From positions 1-64,000 of the forward strand of contig CAMSQA010000006.1 in the NCBI GenBank assembly GCA_947062475.1: DNA of 64,000 nucleotides, read 5' to 3'. The position numbers and the translations under genes were made by a program. The DNA is from an uncultured Clostridia bacterium (GTDB lineage: Bacteria > Bacillota > Clostridia > Christensenellales > UBA1242). Positions 1 to 8,091 of the stretch are shown in pieces. Every line of letters begins with the position of its first letter. The stretch's first letter is position 1. Under the pieces are notes generated by a model. The model searched no databases. It was not told where the DNA came from and worked only from the letters and a program-made list of their open reading frames with translations.

Positions 1-206
1 TAATATAATTTTTCATTATTTTTTTTATTTATTTTAAATTTAATTTAGTTTTAATTTAATTTTTTTTATTTTATTAATATTTTTGTTGATTTTTCTTTTG
101 GCTAGAGAGAAAAAAGATAATTATAATGTTTTTTTATTTATTTTTTTAAATTTTTTCAATTTTTTAATTAATTTACCAATATTTTTCAAATTTTTGTCAG
201 TCAACA

Positions 207-236
207 TTGAAATTGCTTAGTTGAGGATTTTATAAT
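207..236 (+). promoter_or_regulatory. Sigma-A-type promoter of the phage-like operon
   Basis: A -35 box TTGAAA (207-212) and a perfect -10 TATAAT (231-236) are separated by 18 bases. Transcription would start near 243, just before the first phage-like gene. The 200 bases to the left are extremely AT-rich, show no convincing reading frame, and look like intergenic DNA, so the operon appears to begin here rather than being cut by the window edge. Confidence 0.6.
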
Positions 237-268
237 ATGGGCAATTAGCTAATGAGATGGGAGGAGGC

Positions 269-559
269 GTGGAAGAACAGGACAAGATCAAAAAGGCACT
301 TATGAAAAAAGCACTTGGGTATAATGCAGATGAAGTTGTTGAAGAGTATGTAATTGACGATGAAGGTGAGGCTAGACTCTCTAAAAAGAAGGTCACTAGA
401 AAGCATTTTAGTCCTGACATTACAGCTGTTAAAGTTTTGCTTGAGAAGTATTATAAAACCTATGAAGATGAAGTTCTTGCCATGTCGGATGAAGTGCTTC
501 TTGCCGAAAAGGAAAAGCTTGAAAAACAATTGAAGGAGGTGAAAAATGGAATTAAATGA
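269..559 (+). CDS. Small phage-like hypothetical protein, first gene of the head module
   Basis: This 96-residue, charged, mostly helical protein has a lysine/glutamate-rich C-terminal half that could form a coiled coil. I chose the GTG at 269 because the upstream ATG at 257 lies on the GGGAGG ribosome site; the ATG would add four residues (MGGG). It is the first gene after the promoter and overlaps the next gene by 14 bases. Its place just before a portal gene is where a small terminase subunit often sits, but I see no motif that proves this, and no large terminase follows. Function unknown; membership of the phage module is inferred from context. Confidence 0.55.
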   Translation: MEEQDKIKKALMKKALGYNADEVVEEYVIDDEGEARLSKKKVTRKHFSPDITAVKVLLEKYYKTYEDEVLAMSDEVLLAEKEKLEKQLKEVKNGIK

Positions 560-764
560 ATGTAAGCATTTGACGAAATGTGATTTCTATGGTTGCAATA
601 ATGTGGCTAAATATAGTTTTTCAACAAAGGGACTTTTGAGACGCAATCTTTGCTTTTGTGAAGATTGTCTAAAGGGAATGTATCATGCCATAGGAAAGAT
701 GCAAACTCCAAAAGGTATAAACAGTCCATTTAAACTAAATAAAAGGTTGGGTGAAAAAAGATGA
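546..764 (+). CDS. Small cysteine-rich putative zinc-binding protein
   Basis: The product is 72 residues with two cysteine pairs: CKHLTKCDFYGC near the N terminus and CFCEDC in the middle. The spacing fits a small zinc ribbon or treble-clef finger. An AGGAGG site lies seven bases before the ATG. The stop overlaps the ATG of the portal gene (ATGA), which implies translational coupling in one operon. Zinc binding is inferred from the cysteines; the role, perhaps in head assembly or DNA handling, is unknown. Confidence 0.55.
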   Translation: MELNECKHLTKCDFYGCNNVAKYSFSTKGLLRRNLCFCEDCLKGMYHAIGKMQTPKGINSPFKLNKRLGEKR

Positions 765-2611
765 TAAATGAAGATGAACAAATTGTTAAGGAAGTAATTG
801 ATGATTTTAAAAAACGTGCTGAAATGAGAAGAAGTTTTGATCTTATTTGGCAAATCAATATGAATTTTTTGATGGGAAATCAATTTTGCAATGTTGGTTA
901 TGGCAATCGCCTAGAAGAAGTAGATAGACAGTTTTTCTGGCAAGAGCGAGAGGTTTTTAATCATATCGCACCAATTTTTGACATTCGTTATGCAAAACTT
1001 TCAAAAGTTAAGCCAGATATAAATATTATTCCAGCGACAAATGATGAACGAGATAAAATTACTGCGAAAGTTTCAAAAAAAATCTATAGTTCTATTAAAA
1101 ACAAACTTGATATAAATACCAAAATCAATCAAGCAATTAAGTGGTCTGAAGTTTGTGGAACAGCTTTCTATAAAATTGGTTGGAATCCAAATGGAGGTCA
1201 AATTATTGCAAAGGACGAAAATGGACAAGAAATTAGAAGTGGCGAAGTTGAGTTTTCGGCTGTAAGTCCATTTGAAATTTATCCTGATTCATCAGTTTGT
1301 GAAAGCATAGAAGAGTGTCAAAGTATCATTCACGCTAAAGCATTTTCAACAAGGCAAATTGAAAATATGTATGGTGTGAAAGTTAAAGGCGAAAAAATAA
1401 ATACCTATGCACTTGATAATGTAAGTTTTGGAGTTGGAGGTTTGGGCTTTAACGGAACAGTGCCAAAAATGATTGAAAATGTCAAAGAGGATAGTGCGGT
1501 TGTAATTGAGCGATATTCTCGTCCAAGCAGTGATTATCCAAATGGCAGATTGACAATTGTGGCGGGTAATAAGCTTGTTTTTGATGGAGAACTTCCATTT
1601 ATATTTGATGATGGTGAAAGGGATTTACCATTTGTAAGACAGACAAGTATAGCTGAACCTGGATGTTTTTGGGGGACAAGTGTGATTGAAAGATTGATTC
1701 CCGTGCAAAGGGCATACAATGCTGTCAAAAACCGCAAGCATGAATTTATAAATAGGTTATCACTTGGGGTGCTGAGCGTGGAAGATGGCTCTGTTGATCT
1801 TGACAACCTTGAAGATGAGGGGCTTTGTCCTGGCAAAGTGCTTGTTTATAGGCAGGGTGCAAGCGAGCCTAAGTATTTGCAAAGCGAGACTTTGCCAAGT
1901 GGCATTGAAAAGGAAGAATCAAATTTACTTGATGAATTTAAATCAATAAGTGGTGTCAGTGATCTTTTAAGTGCTGGTTCACTTACTTCTCAGATGAGTG
2001 GTGTTGCGATTGAACTGATGATTTCCCAAGATGAAACAAGACTTAATGCTTCTATTGACAGCATTAATACCTCTGTAAAACATATCGCTAAAAAGATTTT
2101 GCAGTTGTATAAACAATTTGCAACTCTTCCAAGACTTGCAAGAGTTATTGGAGAAAATGGACAGATTGAAATGTTTTATTTCTCTTCAAGCGATATTTCA
2201 AGTGATGACATTGAAATTGAAAGTCAAACAGAGGGATTTAATACATTGTCGCAAAGACGTGAAATGATTATGTCACTTCTTAAAAATGGCGTGCTTAGCG
2301 ATGAGAATAATCAACTTTCAAACAGAATGAAATGTAAAATTCTTGAAATGCTTGGCATGGGTATTTGGGAAAATGCACAAGATGTCAATGAACTTCATAT
2401 TAAAAAAGCCAGCAATGAAAACCTTAAGATGCTGAGCGGGGAAGAGATAAAAGCAAGTGAAATTGACAATCATGAACTTCATATAAACGAGCATATTGCA
2501 TTTATGCTTGGTGAAGATTTTGAAAAAGCATGCAAGAATGATGTGAATTTGGAAGAAAAATTCTTGCAGCATATAAATAATCATAAAAAATTTAATTTAG
2601 TGGAGGAATAA
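761..2611 (+). CDS. Phage portal protein
   Basis: This 616-residue protein is of the size and character of portal proteins of podovirus/P22-like phages: an N-terminal helical clip/wing region (RRSFDLIWQINMNFLMGNQF), a conserved HIAPIFDIRYAKLSKVKPDI segment, and a glutamine-rich, helical C-terminal barrel region. Portals form the dodecameric ring through which DNA enters and leaves the capsid. It starts at an ATG overlapping the previous stop and is followed three bases later by the scaffold gene, the usual portal-scaffold-capsid order. The reading frame is intact. Family assignment rests on length, composition and order, not on a search. Confidence 0.75.
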   Translation: MINEDEQIVKEVIDDFKKRAEMRRSFDLIWQINMNFLMGNQFCNVGYGNRLEEVDRQFFWQEREVFNHIAPIFDIRYAKLSKVKPDINIIPATNDERDKITAKVSKKIYSSIKNKLDINTKINQAIKWSEVCGTAFYKIGWNPNGGQIIAKDENGQEIRSGEVEFSAVSPFEIYPDSSVCESIEECQSIIHAKAFSTRQIENMYGVKVKGEKINTYALDNVSFGVGGLGFNGTVPKMIENVKEDSAVVIERYSRPSSDYPNGRLTIVAGNKLVFDGELPFIFDDGERDLPFVRQTSIAEPGCFWGTSVIERLIPVQRAYNAVKNRKHEFINRLSLGVLSVEDGSVDLDNLEDEGLCPGKVLVYRQGASEPKYLQSETLPSGIEKEESNLLDEFKSISGVSDLLSAGSLTSQMSGVAIELMISQDETRLNASIDSINTSVKHIAKKILQLYKQFATLPRLARVIGENGQIEMFYFSSSDISSDDIEIESQTEGFNTLSQRREMIMSLLKNGVLSDENNQLSNRMKCKILEMLGMGIWENAQDVNELHIKKASNENLKMLSGEEIKASEIDNHELHINEHIAFMLGEDFEKACKNDVNLEEKFLQHINNHKKFNLVEE

Positions 2612-2613
2612 TT

Positions 2614-3417
2614 ATGGAAGAAAATAGAGAACAACCGATTATAATGCCAGCAACCGCTTTAAACCGAGCAGATGAGAGAAGTGCTATGAGCGAAATCGGC
2701 TCTCTGCATGATTTAGGGAAATTTAAAACTGTGCAGGCTTTGAAAGACGCGTATGATAGTTTGCAGGTGGAGTTTACTAAAAAATGCCAAAAACTTAGTC
2801 AGTTACAAAAAGATAAAACTGAAGATTTGACAAATCAAAGAGGTGAAAAGGCAATTTCTGAAGTCAATAAAAATCAAGAAGATTTATCACAAAATGAAGA
2901 TAATTTAATTGAAAATGATGAAAATATTAATAAAAACGAAGAAAATATCGTCAAAAACCAAGAAATTGACTTGATTAATCAAAAAAGTTTGAAGGAAAAG
3001 AAGTCGGATAATATTGAAATTGAAGCCGAAAATTCAAACGATAACTCTTTGGATGAGGAAATGGCAAAGTTCCTTGAAAGTAATTTTGACGCAAGTAGTT
3101 ATGCTGATGAAATCAAACAAAGATTTCAAAGTGTAAACATTAAAAATTCTGACCCTTTTGCGGTTGCATGGGCAGAAGTCCTTATCTCTCATATAAAAGA
3201 GGGGGATAAACTTAGCGACCCAATAATCAATCAATATGTTTTATCTGATGAAAATGTAAGAAAAAAGATAGTCGAAGATTATCTTGTTCAGCTAAACAAA
3301 TCAAAACCACCAATTGTCATATCTTCGCAAAGCGGAGAAAGGTTGTCAGGTGTCATGCCTGACAGCCCTAAAACGCTTGATGATGCAAAGAGGCTTGTGG
3401 GCAAGATGTTTAGCTAA
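2614..3417 (+). CDS. Phage scaffolding protein
   Basis: This 267-residue protein is highly acidic and rich in Asn, Glu, Lys and Gln, with a coiled-coil stretch (residues about 40-140) full of repeated NENDEN/NKNEEN-like segments. Scaffolds sit between portal and capsid genes, act as internal assembly chaperones and are lost from the mature head. A GGAGGAATAATT site precedes the ATG. The C terminus (TLDDAKRLVGKMFS) is amphipathic, consistent with a coat-binding tail. No Ser-His-Asp protease signature is evident, so a fused head-maturation protease is unlikely. Confidence 0.65.
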   Translation: MEENREQPIIMPATALNRADERSAMSEIGSLHDLGKFKTVQALKDAYDSLQVEFTKKCQKLSQLQKDKTEDLTNQRGEKAISEVNKNQEDLSQNEDNLIENDENINKNEENIVKNQEIDLINQKSLKEKKSDNIEIEAENSNDNSLDEEMAKFLESNFDASSYADEIKQRFQSVNIKNSDPFAVAWAEVLISHIKEGDKLSDPIINQYVLSDENVRKKIVEDYLVQLNKSKPPIVISSQSGERLSGVMPDSPKTLDDAKRLVGKMFS

Positions 3418-3501
3418 AAAAAATTATATTTCTCTTTAAAACATATAAGCAATTGAAATTAATTTTACTTTTTTTAAAATTAAAATATTTTGGAGGGAAA
3501 A

Positions 3502-4716
3502 ATGGTAACATTACAAACTGCTGAAAGTGCTTTGAAGAATGTTTATCTTGGCGTGGTTGCAAATCAACTTAACGTCAATGCAAATCCACTTTTGGCGAAA
3601 ATAAAAAAATCAAGTAAAGATGTTTGGGGAAAAGAAGTCCGCAAACTTGCACCTTTTGGTATAAACGGAGGAATTGGTGCTGGCAGTGAAACTGATAGTC
3701 TTCCTAATTCTTCTGGCAATGGTTATGTTCAATTTATTGCAGAACTTAAAAACTTATACGGAAAAATTGAAATTTCTGATAAAGCAGTCAGAGCTTCAGC
3801 AAATAATGTTGGTGCTTTCGTCAATCTTTTATCTGATGAAATGGAAGGACTTGTAAAAGCTAGTGCATTTAATCTTGGAAGAATGTTGTATGGTGATGGC
3901 AGCGGCAAGCTTGCAGTAGTTGACAGCATTACTGGAACAACTGTAAAATGCAACAAAGTGAATAATCTTATTGAAGGTATGCTTGTAGATGTTTATTCTT
4001 CAGCAGGGAAAAAGAACACTGCTCCTATAAAAATTACTTATGTAGATAGAGTAAATAAAACTTTTACTTATCTTTCTTCTGCTGAACTTACTATCGCAAA
4101 AAATGATGTTCTTTACGTTCAAGGCTCAAAAGATTTTGAGATAAGCGGTCTTGGCAAATTGTTTGACACAAGTGCAACATCTATCTATGGAGTAAGTAAG
4201 AGTGAGCATCCATGGCTTAATCCTTATCAAGCGACTTCAGAAACTGAAATTTCAGATATATTAATTCAACAGGCAATTGATTTTCTTGATATGAATACTG
4301 ACAGTAAAATCAATTTTATTTCTTGCTCAAGCACAGTAAGAAGGGCTTATCAAGAATATTTAGGTGCTTATAGAAGAAATATTGATATTGCAGAACTTGA
4401 AGGTGGCTATAAGACTATTTCTCACAATGGCATTCCTGTTGTTGCTGATAGATTTGTTGATGATGACACAATGTATTTGTTAAATACAAATGACTTTACT
4501 CTTCATGAACTTTGTGACTGGCAATGGATTGAAGGTGAAGATGGCAGAATTTTAAAACAAAATCAGGGTTTCCCTACATATAGTGCAACCCTAGTAAAAT
4601 ATGCAGAGCTTATTTGTGATAAGCCATGCGGCCAAGCTAAAATTTCTGGCATAAAATCAAGTGTAACAAATCCTTTTACTTCAAACATTACTGTCAATAC
4701 AGCAAATGAAGCATAA
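3502..4716 (+). CDS. Phage major capsid protein
   Basis: The 404-residue product follows portal and scaffold and has the length and beta-rich, Gly/Ser/Ala-rich composition of an HK97-fold coat protein. The sequence reads as an N-terminal arm (LQTAESALKNVYLGVVANQL), then a mixed core, then a GYKTISHNGIPVVADRFVDD segment typical of the capsid A domain. I place the start at ATG 3502 because GGAGGG lies just upstream; an in-frame TTG at 3490 would overlap that site. An 84-base gap from the scaffold gene contains no gene. A strong terminator follows, so capsid is the last gene of the first transcription segment. Confidence 0.75.
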   Translation: MVTLQTAESALKNVYLGVVANQLNVNANPLLAKIKKSSKDVWGKEVRKLAPFGINGGIGAGSETDSLPNSSGNGYVQFIAELKNLYGKIEISDKAVRASANNVGAFVNLLSDEMEGLVKASAFNLGRMLYGDGSGKLAVVDSITGTTVKCNKVNNLIEGMLVDVYSSAGKKNTAPIKITYVDRVNKTFTYLSSAELTIAKNDVLYVQGSKDFEISGLGKLFDTSATSIYGVSKSEHPWLNPYQATSETEISDILIQQAIDFLDMNTDSKINFISCSSTVRRAYQEYLGAYRRNIDIAELEGGYKTISHNGIPVVADRFVDDDTMYLLNTNDFTLHELCDWQWIEGEDGRILKQNQGFPTYSATLVKYAELICDKPCGQAKISGIKSSVTNPFTSNITVNTANEA

Positions 4717-4734
4717 GATATAATTTGGTAAAAT

Positions 4735-4777
4735 AGGCAAAAAACAGAGAAAAAATCAAGGTTTTTTGCCTTTTTTC
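4735..4777 (+). terminator. Rho-independent terminator after the capsid gene
   Basis: An 11-base-pair stem (AGGCAAAAAAC pairing with GTTTTTTGCCT) is followed by a T run. It would reduce or end transcription after the capsid gene, leaving later module genes at lower dose. Confidence 0.8.
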
Positions 4778-4819
4778 TTTAAATTTTTTAATATTTTTAA
4801 ATTTATGAGGTGAATTATA

Positions 4820-5134
4820 ATGAATTTAATCAAGATTATAGGTGATGTATTTTTCATCTGTCAGAGGCTTAAAGAGGTTGATGAAAGCTATGAAGTATAT
4901 TTCAATTTGTCAACAAAAAGCTATGAAGTCCATTCAAACAAGCAGCAGAAAAACAGCTATTGTTTTAAAGTCCCTTATCCTATTTTAGATGAGAGAACAA
5001 TTGATTATGCAATCAAAACACGTGCAGAAAATCGAGATAAAATCATTGAGGAAATCGAACTTAACAACAAACTCATAGAGGAAAAAAATATTAAAAATCA
5101 AGTTAATTTATTAAAGGAGGCGTTATGCTTGTAA
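4820..5134 (+). CDS. Hypothetical protein in the phage head module
   Basis: This 104-residue protein begins after a GAGGTGA site. It has a beta-rich N-terminal half (FNLSTKSYEVHSNKQQ) and a charged helical C terminus. It overlaps the next gene by ten bases. It lies between capsid and connector, where small head-decoration or head-completion proteins are often encoded. No diagnostic motif is visible; function unknown. Confidence 0.55.
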   Translation: MNLIKIIGDVFFICQRLKEVDESYEVYFNLSTKSYEVHSNKQQKNSYCFKVPYPILDERTIDYAIKTRAENRDKIIEEIELNNKLIEEKNIKNQVNLLKEALCL

Positions 5135-5676
5135 AAGATATTATTCTTAAAGTTTGTGACTTCACTGAAAATGATGAGTTGGCACAGGCTTTAATAAATG
5201 AAACTGCTCTTGATGAAGATAAACAAAATTTATTAAACAAACTGATTAAATGCTTCAATCTTGTCAGAAATGAGATTGTAAGTGAATTTATTCCTATTGT
5301 CAAAATGGAACGTTTTGTTTGCGACAATGGAAGGATAAATTTCAACCAATTTAATGGCAAGGTGATTGATATTCTTTCTGTCAAGGATAAATTTGGCAAT
5401 AACGTCAGGTTTAAAATATGTGACGATTTTATAGAATTTGACGGAAAGGATGTATGTGTTTGGTATAATGCATCGGCTGATGAACTTGACAAAGATGACC
5501 GATTTTTTTCGACTATTTCTGAGCGTGTTTATGCTTATGGCATTGTGCGTGAATATTATTTTATTCAGACGTTGTATGAGGATGCTAAAGTGTGGGATGA
5601 ACGTTTTAAATCAAGTTTGCAAGCCTTTGAAAGAAAAAAAGGAGGGACGGAATTGCCTCGTAGGAGGTGGATCTGA
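5125..5676 (+). CDS. Putative head-tail connector protein
   Basis: The product is 183 residues, helical at both ends with a central beta segment (DVCVWYNASADELDKDDRF) and a C-terminal helix ending in RRRW. Size and place, between capsid and a large structural protein, resemble phage head-completion/adaptor proteins. The start follows AAAGGAGGCGTT. The stop overlaps the next gene's ATG, so both are translated together. The assignment is based mainly on gene order. Confidence 0.5.
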   Translation: MLVKDIILKVCDFTENDELAQALINETALDEDKQNLLNKLIKCFNLVRNEIVSEFIPIVKMERFVCDNGRINFNQFNGKVIDILSVKDKFGNNVRFKICDDFIEFDGKDVCVWYNASADELDKDDRFFSTISERVYAYGIVREYYFIQTLYEDAKVWDERFKSSLQAFERKKGGTELPRRRWI

Positions 5677-7190
5677 TGTTTTATAAAAAAACTCTTCAAA
5701 TCAAAAAGGGTATTGAAAAGGAATTTGAGTTTGACATGTTTGCCACAAATCAAAATTTGGAGACCGACCAGACTCAATTAAAAATTGGTGCTCCAAGAAA
5801 GGCTTTCAATTTCATTTCGGCTGATGGAACACTTAAAAATGGATATGGATTTAAAAAACTTGCAATGCCAGAAAGTGAAAGCAATATTGAAAATGAGACA
5901 GTCATTTCAATAAGAGGAAATGAAGTCAAAAACATATGGAAACATAAATGTTATGACAATGGCCTAGATAAAAATAAATATTATCTTTTTTATTTCAATG
6001 ATGAAGGAAATGCATGTTTTGACAACCTTTTTGCTTCAAGACCTTTGACAACTTTCAAACCTACAGGATATATTGATACGCCATTTGTATCTTACTATCG
6101 AAAGGGTTTGCAGGATGCAATGCTTCTTTCAGGAGATGTGAAAGATGATGACAACAATACTGTCAAAAAAGTTATGGTCATGACTGAAAATCATACTTAC
6201 ACAAATGAAAATGCCCCAAAAATAATGTCATGTTGTTGTCATTATGGAAAGTTGTTTGCAATTACAGCAAATGCGAGAGGCACTCTTATTTATAGCGAGG
6301 AAAATGATGTGCTTGAGTGGAGTAATGAAAAGACAAAAGATCTTGATTTCAGCGACCCACGTGGCGACCTTAATAAGATCATTTCTTTCAATGATTACCT
6401 TTATCTATTTCGAGATTTTGGTATAACCCGCATTTCTGAATATGGCAAAGATGACTTATTTGAAATATGTCATATATACCAAGCAGACAGCTATATCAAT
6501 CCAAACACAATTGCCGAGACTGGCGATAAAGTGTATTTTTTGGAAGGCGGAAGAATAAAAGTTTTTAATGGCTCGTCAATCAAAGATGTTGAGCTTGATG
6601 GTTTGAGCATTTTGCAGGAAAATGACAATCGTTTTGCTTATGGCGAATGTTTTGACGGGAAATATTATCTTGCTTGTCGTGGAAGCTTTGATGATGATAA
6701 TCTTGTTGGCTGTGAAGGTGAGCAAGGCGGATTTAAAAATAATTTGCTTATAGTTTATGATACGCTCAGCAAACATATTGACATCATGAGAGGTGTTGAC
6801 ATAAAAAAACTTCTCGCTCTGACAAATAAATTCAAGTCCAAGCTTGTTGCTTGCTTCAATGGCAAACATAAAGGCAAGATTGGTGAGCTTGTCAAAAATG
6901 GAAAGGTGTTTGATGAAAATTTGGATGCTGTTTGGGAAAGTGGAAAAACAGATTTCGGCTTTAATGGCAAACTTAAAAGGATAAAATCCTTTTTAATCAA
7001 AAGCGAAGGTGATTGCCTTGTCACCTTTAAAAGTGAACGCGGTGAAAAAACTTTCGCCGTCAAAGGCAAAGAAGTTGTGCAAAATATTCGAGCAAACATT
7101 TTGGGAAATCAATTTATTGTGAAGATAGAATCGCAACAATGTGACATGGTGTATATCAGCAATTTTGTGCTGAAAGTGAGTTGTGGCTGA
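5676..7190 (+). CDS. Large phage structural protein, likely beta-propeller tail-hub or plug protein
   Basis: This 504-residue protein is made mostly of short beta strands with repeated blade-like turns (GKLFAITANARGTLIYSEEND, GDKVYFLEGGRIKVFNGSS, FDGKYYLACRGSFDDD). This resembles the beta-propeller head-closure/tail-needle-hub proteins of short-tailed phages. ATG 5676 is preferred over an in-frame GTG at 5667 because AGGAGG lies seven bases upstream of it. It follows the connector and precedes the holin-like genes. Structure and role are inferred from the repeat pattern and order; no catalytic motif is seen. A receptor-binding role is an alternative. Confidence 0.5.
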   Translation: MFYKKTLQIKKGIEKEFEFDMFATNQNLETDQTQLKIGAPRKAFNFISADGTLKNGYGFKKLAMPESESNIENETVISIRGNEVKNIWKHKCYDNGLDKNKYYLFYFNDEGNACFDNLFASRPLTTFKPTGYIDTPFVSYYRKGLQDAMLLSGDVKDDDNNTVKKVMVMTENHTYTNENAPKIMSCCCHYGKLFAITANARGTLIYSEENDVLEWSNEKTKDLDFSDPRGDLNKIISFNDYLYLFRDFGITRISEYGKDDLFEICHIYQADSYINPNTIAETGDKVYFLEGGRIKVFNGSSIKDVELDGLSILQENDNRFAYGECFDGKYYLACRGSFDDDNLVGCEGEQGGFKNNLLIVYDTLSKHIDIMRGVDIKKLLALTNKFKSKLVACFNGKHKGKIGELVKNGKVFDENLDAVWESGKTDFGFNGKLKRIKSFLIKSEGDCLVTFKSERGEKTFAVKGKEVVQNIRANILGNQFIVKIESQQCDMVYISNFVLKVSCG

Positions 7191-7297
7191 TGTTCGACAA
7201 ATTGAGAAATCATATTGATCAGATTAATAGAAGAGAATTTCTAGTCGAGGAATATCTCTTAAAAAAAATGCTTCAAAAAAGCAGGAGGAAAAAATAA
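7190..7297 (+). CDS. 35-residue basic peptide, phage module
   Basis: This small frame starts at an ATG overlapping the stop of the preceding gene (TGATG) and ends in SRRKK two bases before the next gene. It is basic and predicted helical (MFDKLRNHIDQINRREF). The tight overlap at both ends suggests a real translated peptide that bridges the large structural gene and the holin genes. Function unknown. Confidence 0.5.
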   Translation: MFDKLRNHIDQINRREFLVEEYLLKKMLQKSRRKK

Positions 7298-7298
7298 T

Positions 7299-7526
7299 AT
7301 GGATTTCTGGTCTGAACTTGTAAAAACTGTGATTAGTAATGGAATTTTTGCTATGCTGTTTGTTTATCTGCTTTTCTATATTCTTAAGGATAGCCAAAAA
7401 AGAGAAGATGCCTATCGCAAAACCATTGACGAACTTGCCCAGCACCTTACCGTAATTGAAGATGTCAAAGAGGAAGTTGCAGAGATAAAAGATTTTCTTG
7501 AAAGGAGGTCTGATGATGAAATATAA
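7299..7526 (+). CDS. BhlA/UviB-like holin-type protein
   Basis: The 75-residue product has one N-terminal membrane helix (residues about 12-29, ISNGIFAMLFVYLLFYIL) and a charged coiled-coil tail (IDELAQHLTVIEDVKEEV). This is the usual layout of the BhlA/UviB family, small membrane proteins linked to phage lysis or bacteriocin release. An AGGAGG site lies upstream. No endolysin gene follows in this window, so lysis would need a partner elsewhere, or the protein has another role. Confidence 0.65.
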   Translation: MDFWSELVKTVISNGIFAMLFVYLLFYILKDSQKREDAYRKTIDELAQHLTVIEDVKEEVAEIKDFLERRSDDEI

Positions 7527-7845
7527 ATCATATGGCTTTTGGACAGCCCTTGCTGGTGCAGTCACTCTTTTTGTGGGCACAATCACAAAATGCTTTGGCA
7601 TTTCTTTCAATGCTGCAATAGTTGAAGATGTCATCATGGCTTTTGCTGGCATACTGGTGGTGCTTGGAATAGTGTGCATGCCAATCGATAAAGAAAAAAA
7701 TCCAGATTCTCAAGACGAGAAAGAGGATGTTTGCAAAATTGAAGAAAATGTCTGCGATGATAGCAATGAAAAACATGAAGAAGAAAGCAAAAAATACTCT
7801 TTTCAAGAGAAAAATTCAAAAAATGATGATAAAAACCAAAACTAA
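7516..7845 (+). CDS. Phage holin-like membrane protein
   Basis: This 109-residue protein has two hydrophobic segments (FWTALAGAVTLFVGTI and VIMAFAGILVVLGIVCM) joined by a short loop, followed by a long acidic tail. This is the topology of small phage holins. Two adjacent ATG codons (7513, 7516) follow GGAGG; 7516 gives the better seven-base spacing. It overlaps the previous gene and is the last gene before a strong terminator. Confidence 0.6.
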   Translation: MKYKSYGFWTALAGAVTLFVGTITKCFGISFNAAIVEDVIMAFAGILVVLGIVCMPIDKEKNPDSQDEKEDVCKIEENVCDDSNEKHEEESKKYSFQEKNSKNDDKNQN

Positions 7846-7853
7846 TCAAAAAA

Positions 7854-7885
7854 CCCTCTATATGATTTATGGAGGGCTTTTTTGT
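7854..7885 (+). terminator. Terminator ending the phage-like operon
   Basis: A stem of CCCTCTATA with the complementary TATGGAGGG (one wobble pair) is followed by a T run. It closes the phage-derived module. Confidence 0.8.
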
Positions 7886-7916
7886 TTGTAAAACTTTTGT
7901 TTCTAATAGTTTTAAA

Positions 7917-7933
7917 TGTCGAAATTTGTCGAA
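7917..7933 (+). promoter_or_regulatory. Tandem Spo0A-type boxes
   Basis: Two exact TGTCGAA heptamers start at 7917 and 7927, ten bases apart in the same direction. TGTCGAA is the known Spo0A (0A) box, and Spo0A dimers bind head-to-tail boxes one helical turn apart. The site lies about 100 bases before a possible promoter (TTGATT, 17 bases, TATCCT, within about 8036-8064) of the next gene. Regulation by Spo0A is an inference. Confidence 0.6.
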
Positions 7934-8091
7934 AGAATACAAAAATGGATATTGATAAGATGAATAAAAACTTGCTTAAAAGGAGGTTATTTCAATATTT
8001 TTGCAAACTTTTTAAATTTTCTTTGCTTTTGCTATTGATTTATTGGTGAAGGTGTGTTATCCTATAGATAAGAAAACTCTAGGGGGATATT

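Noticed and set aside
7193-7199. Exact reverse-strand Spo0A box (TTCGACA)
   Set aside because: It lies inside the start of a coding sequence and is single; such a heptamer is expected by chance several times in a window this size and composition.
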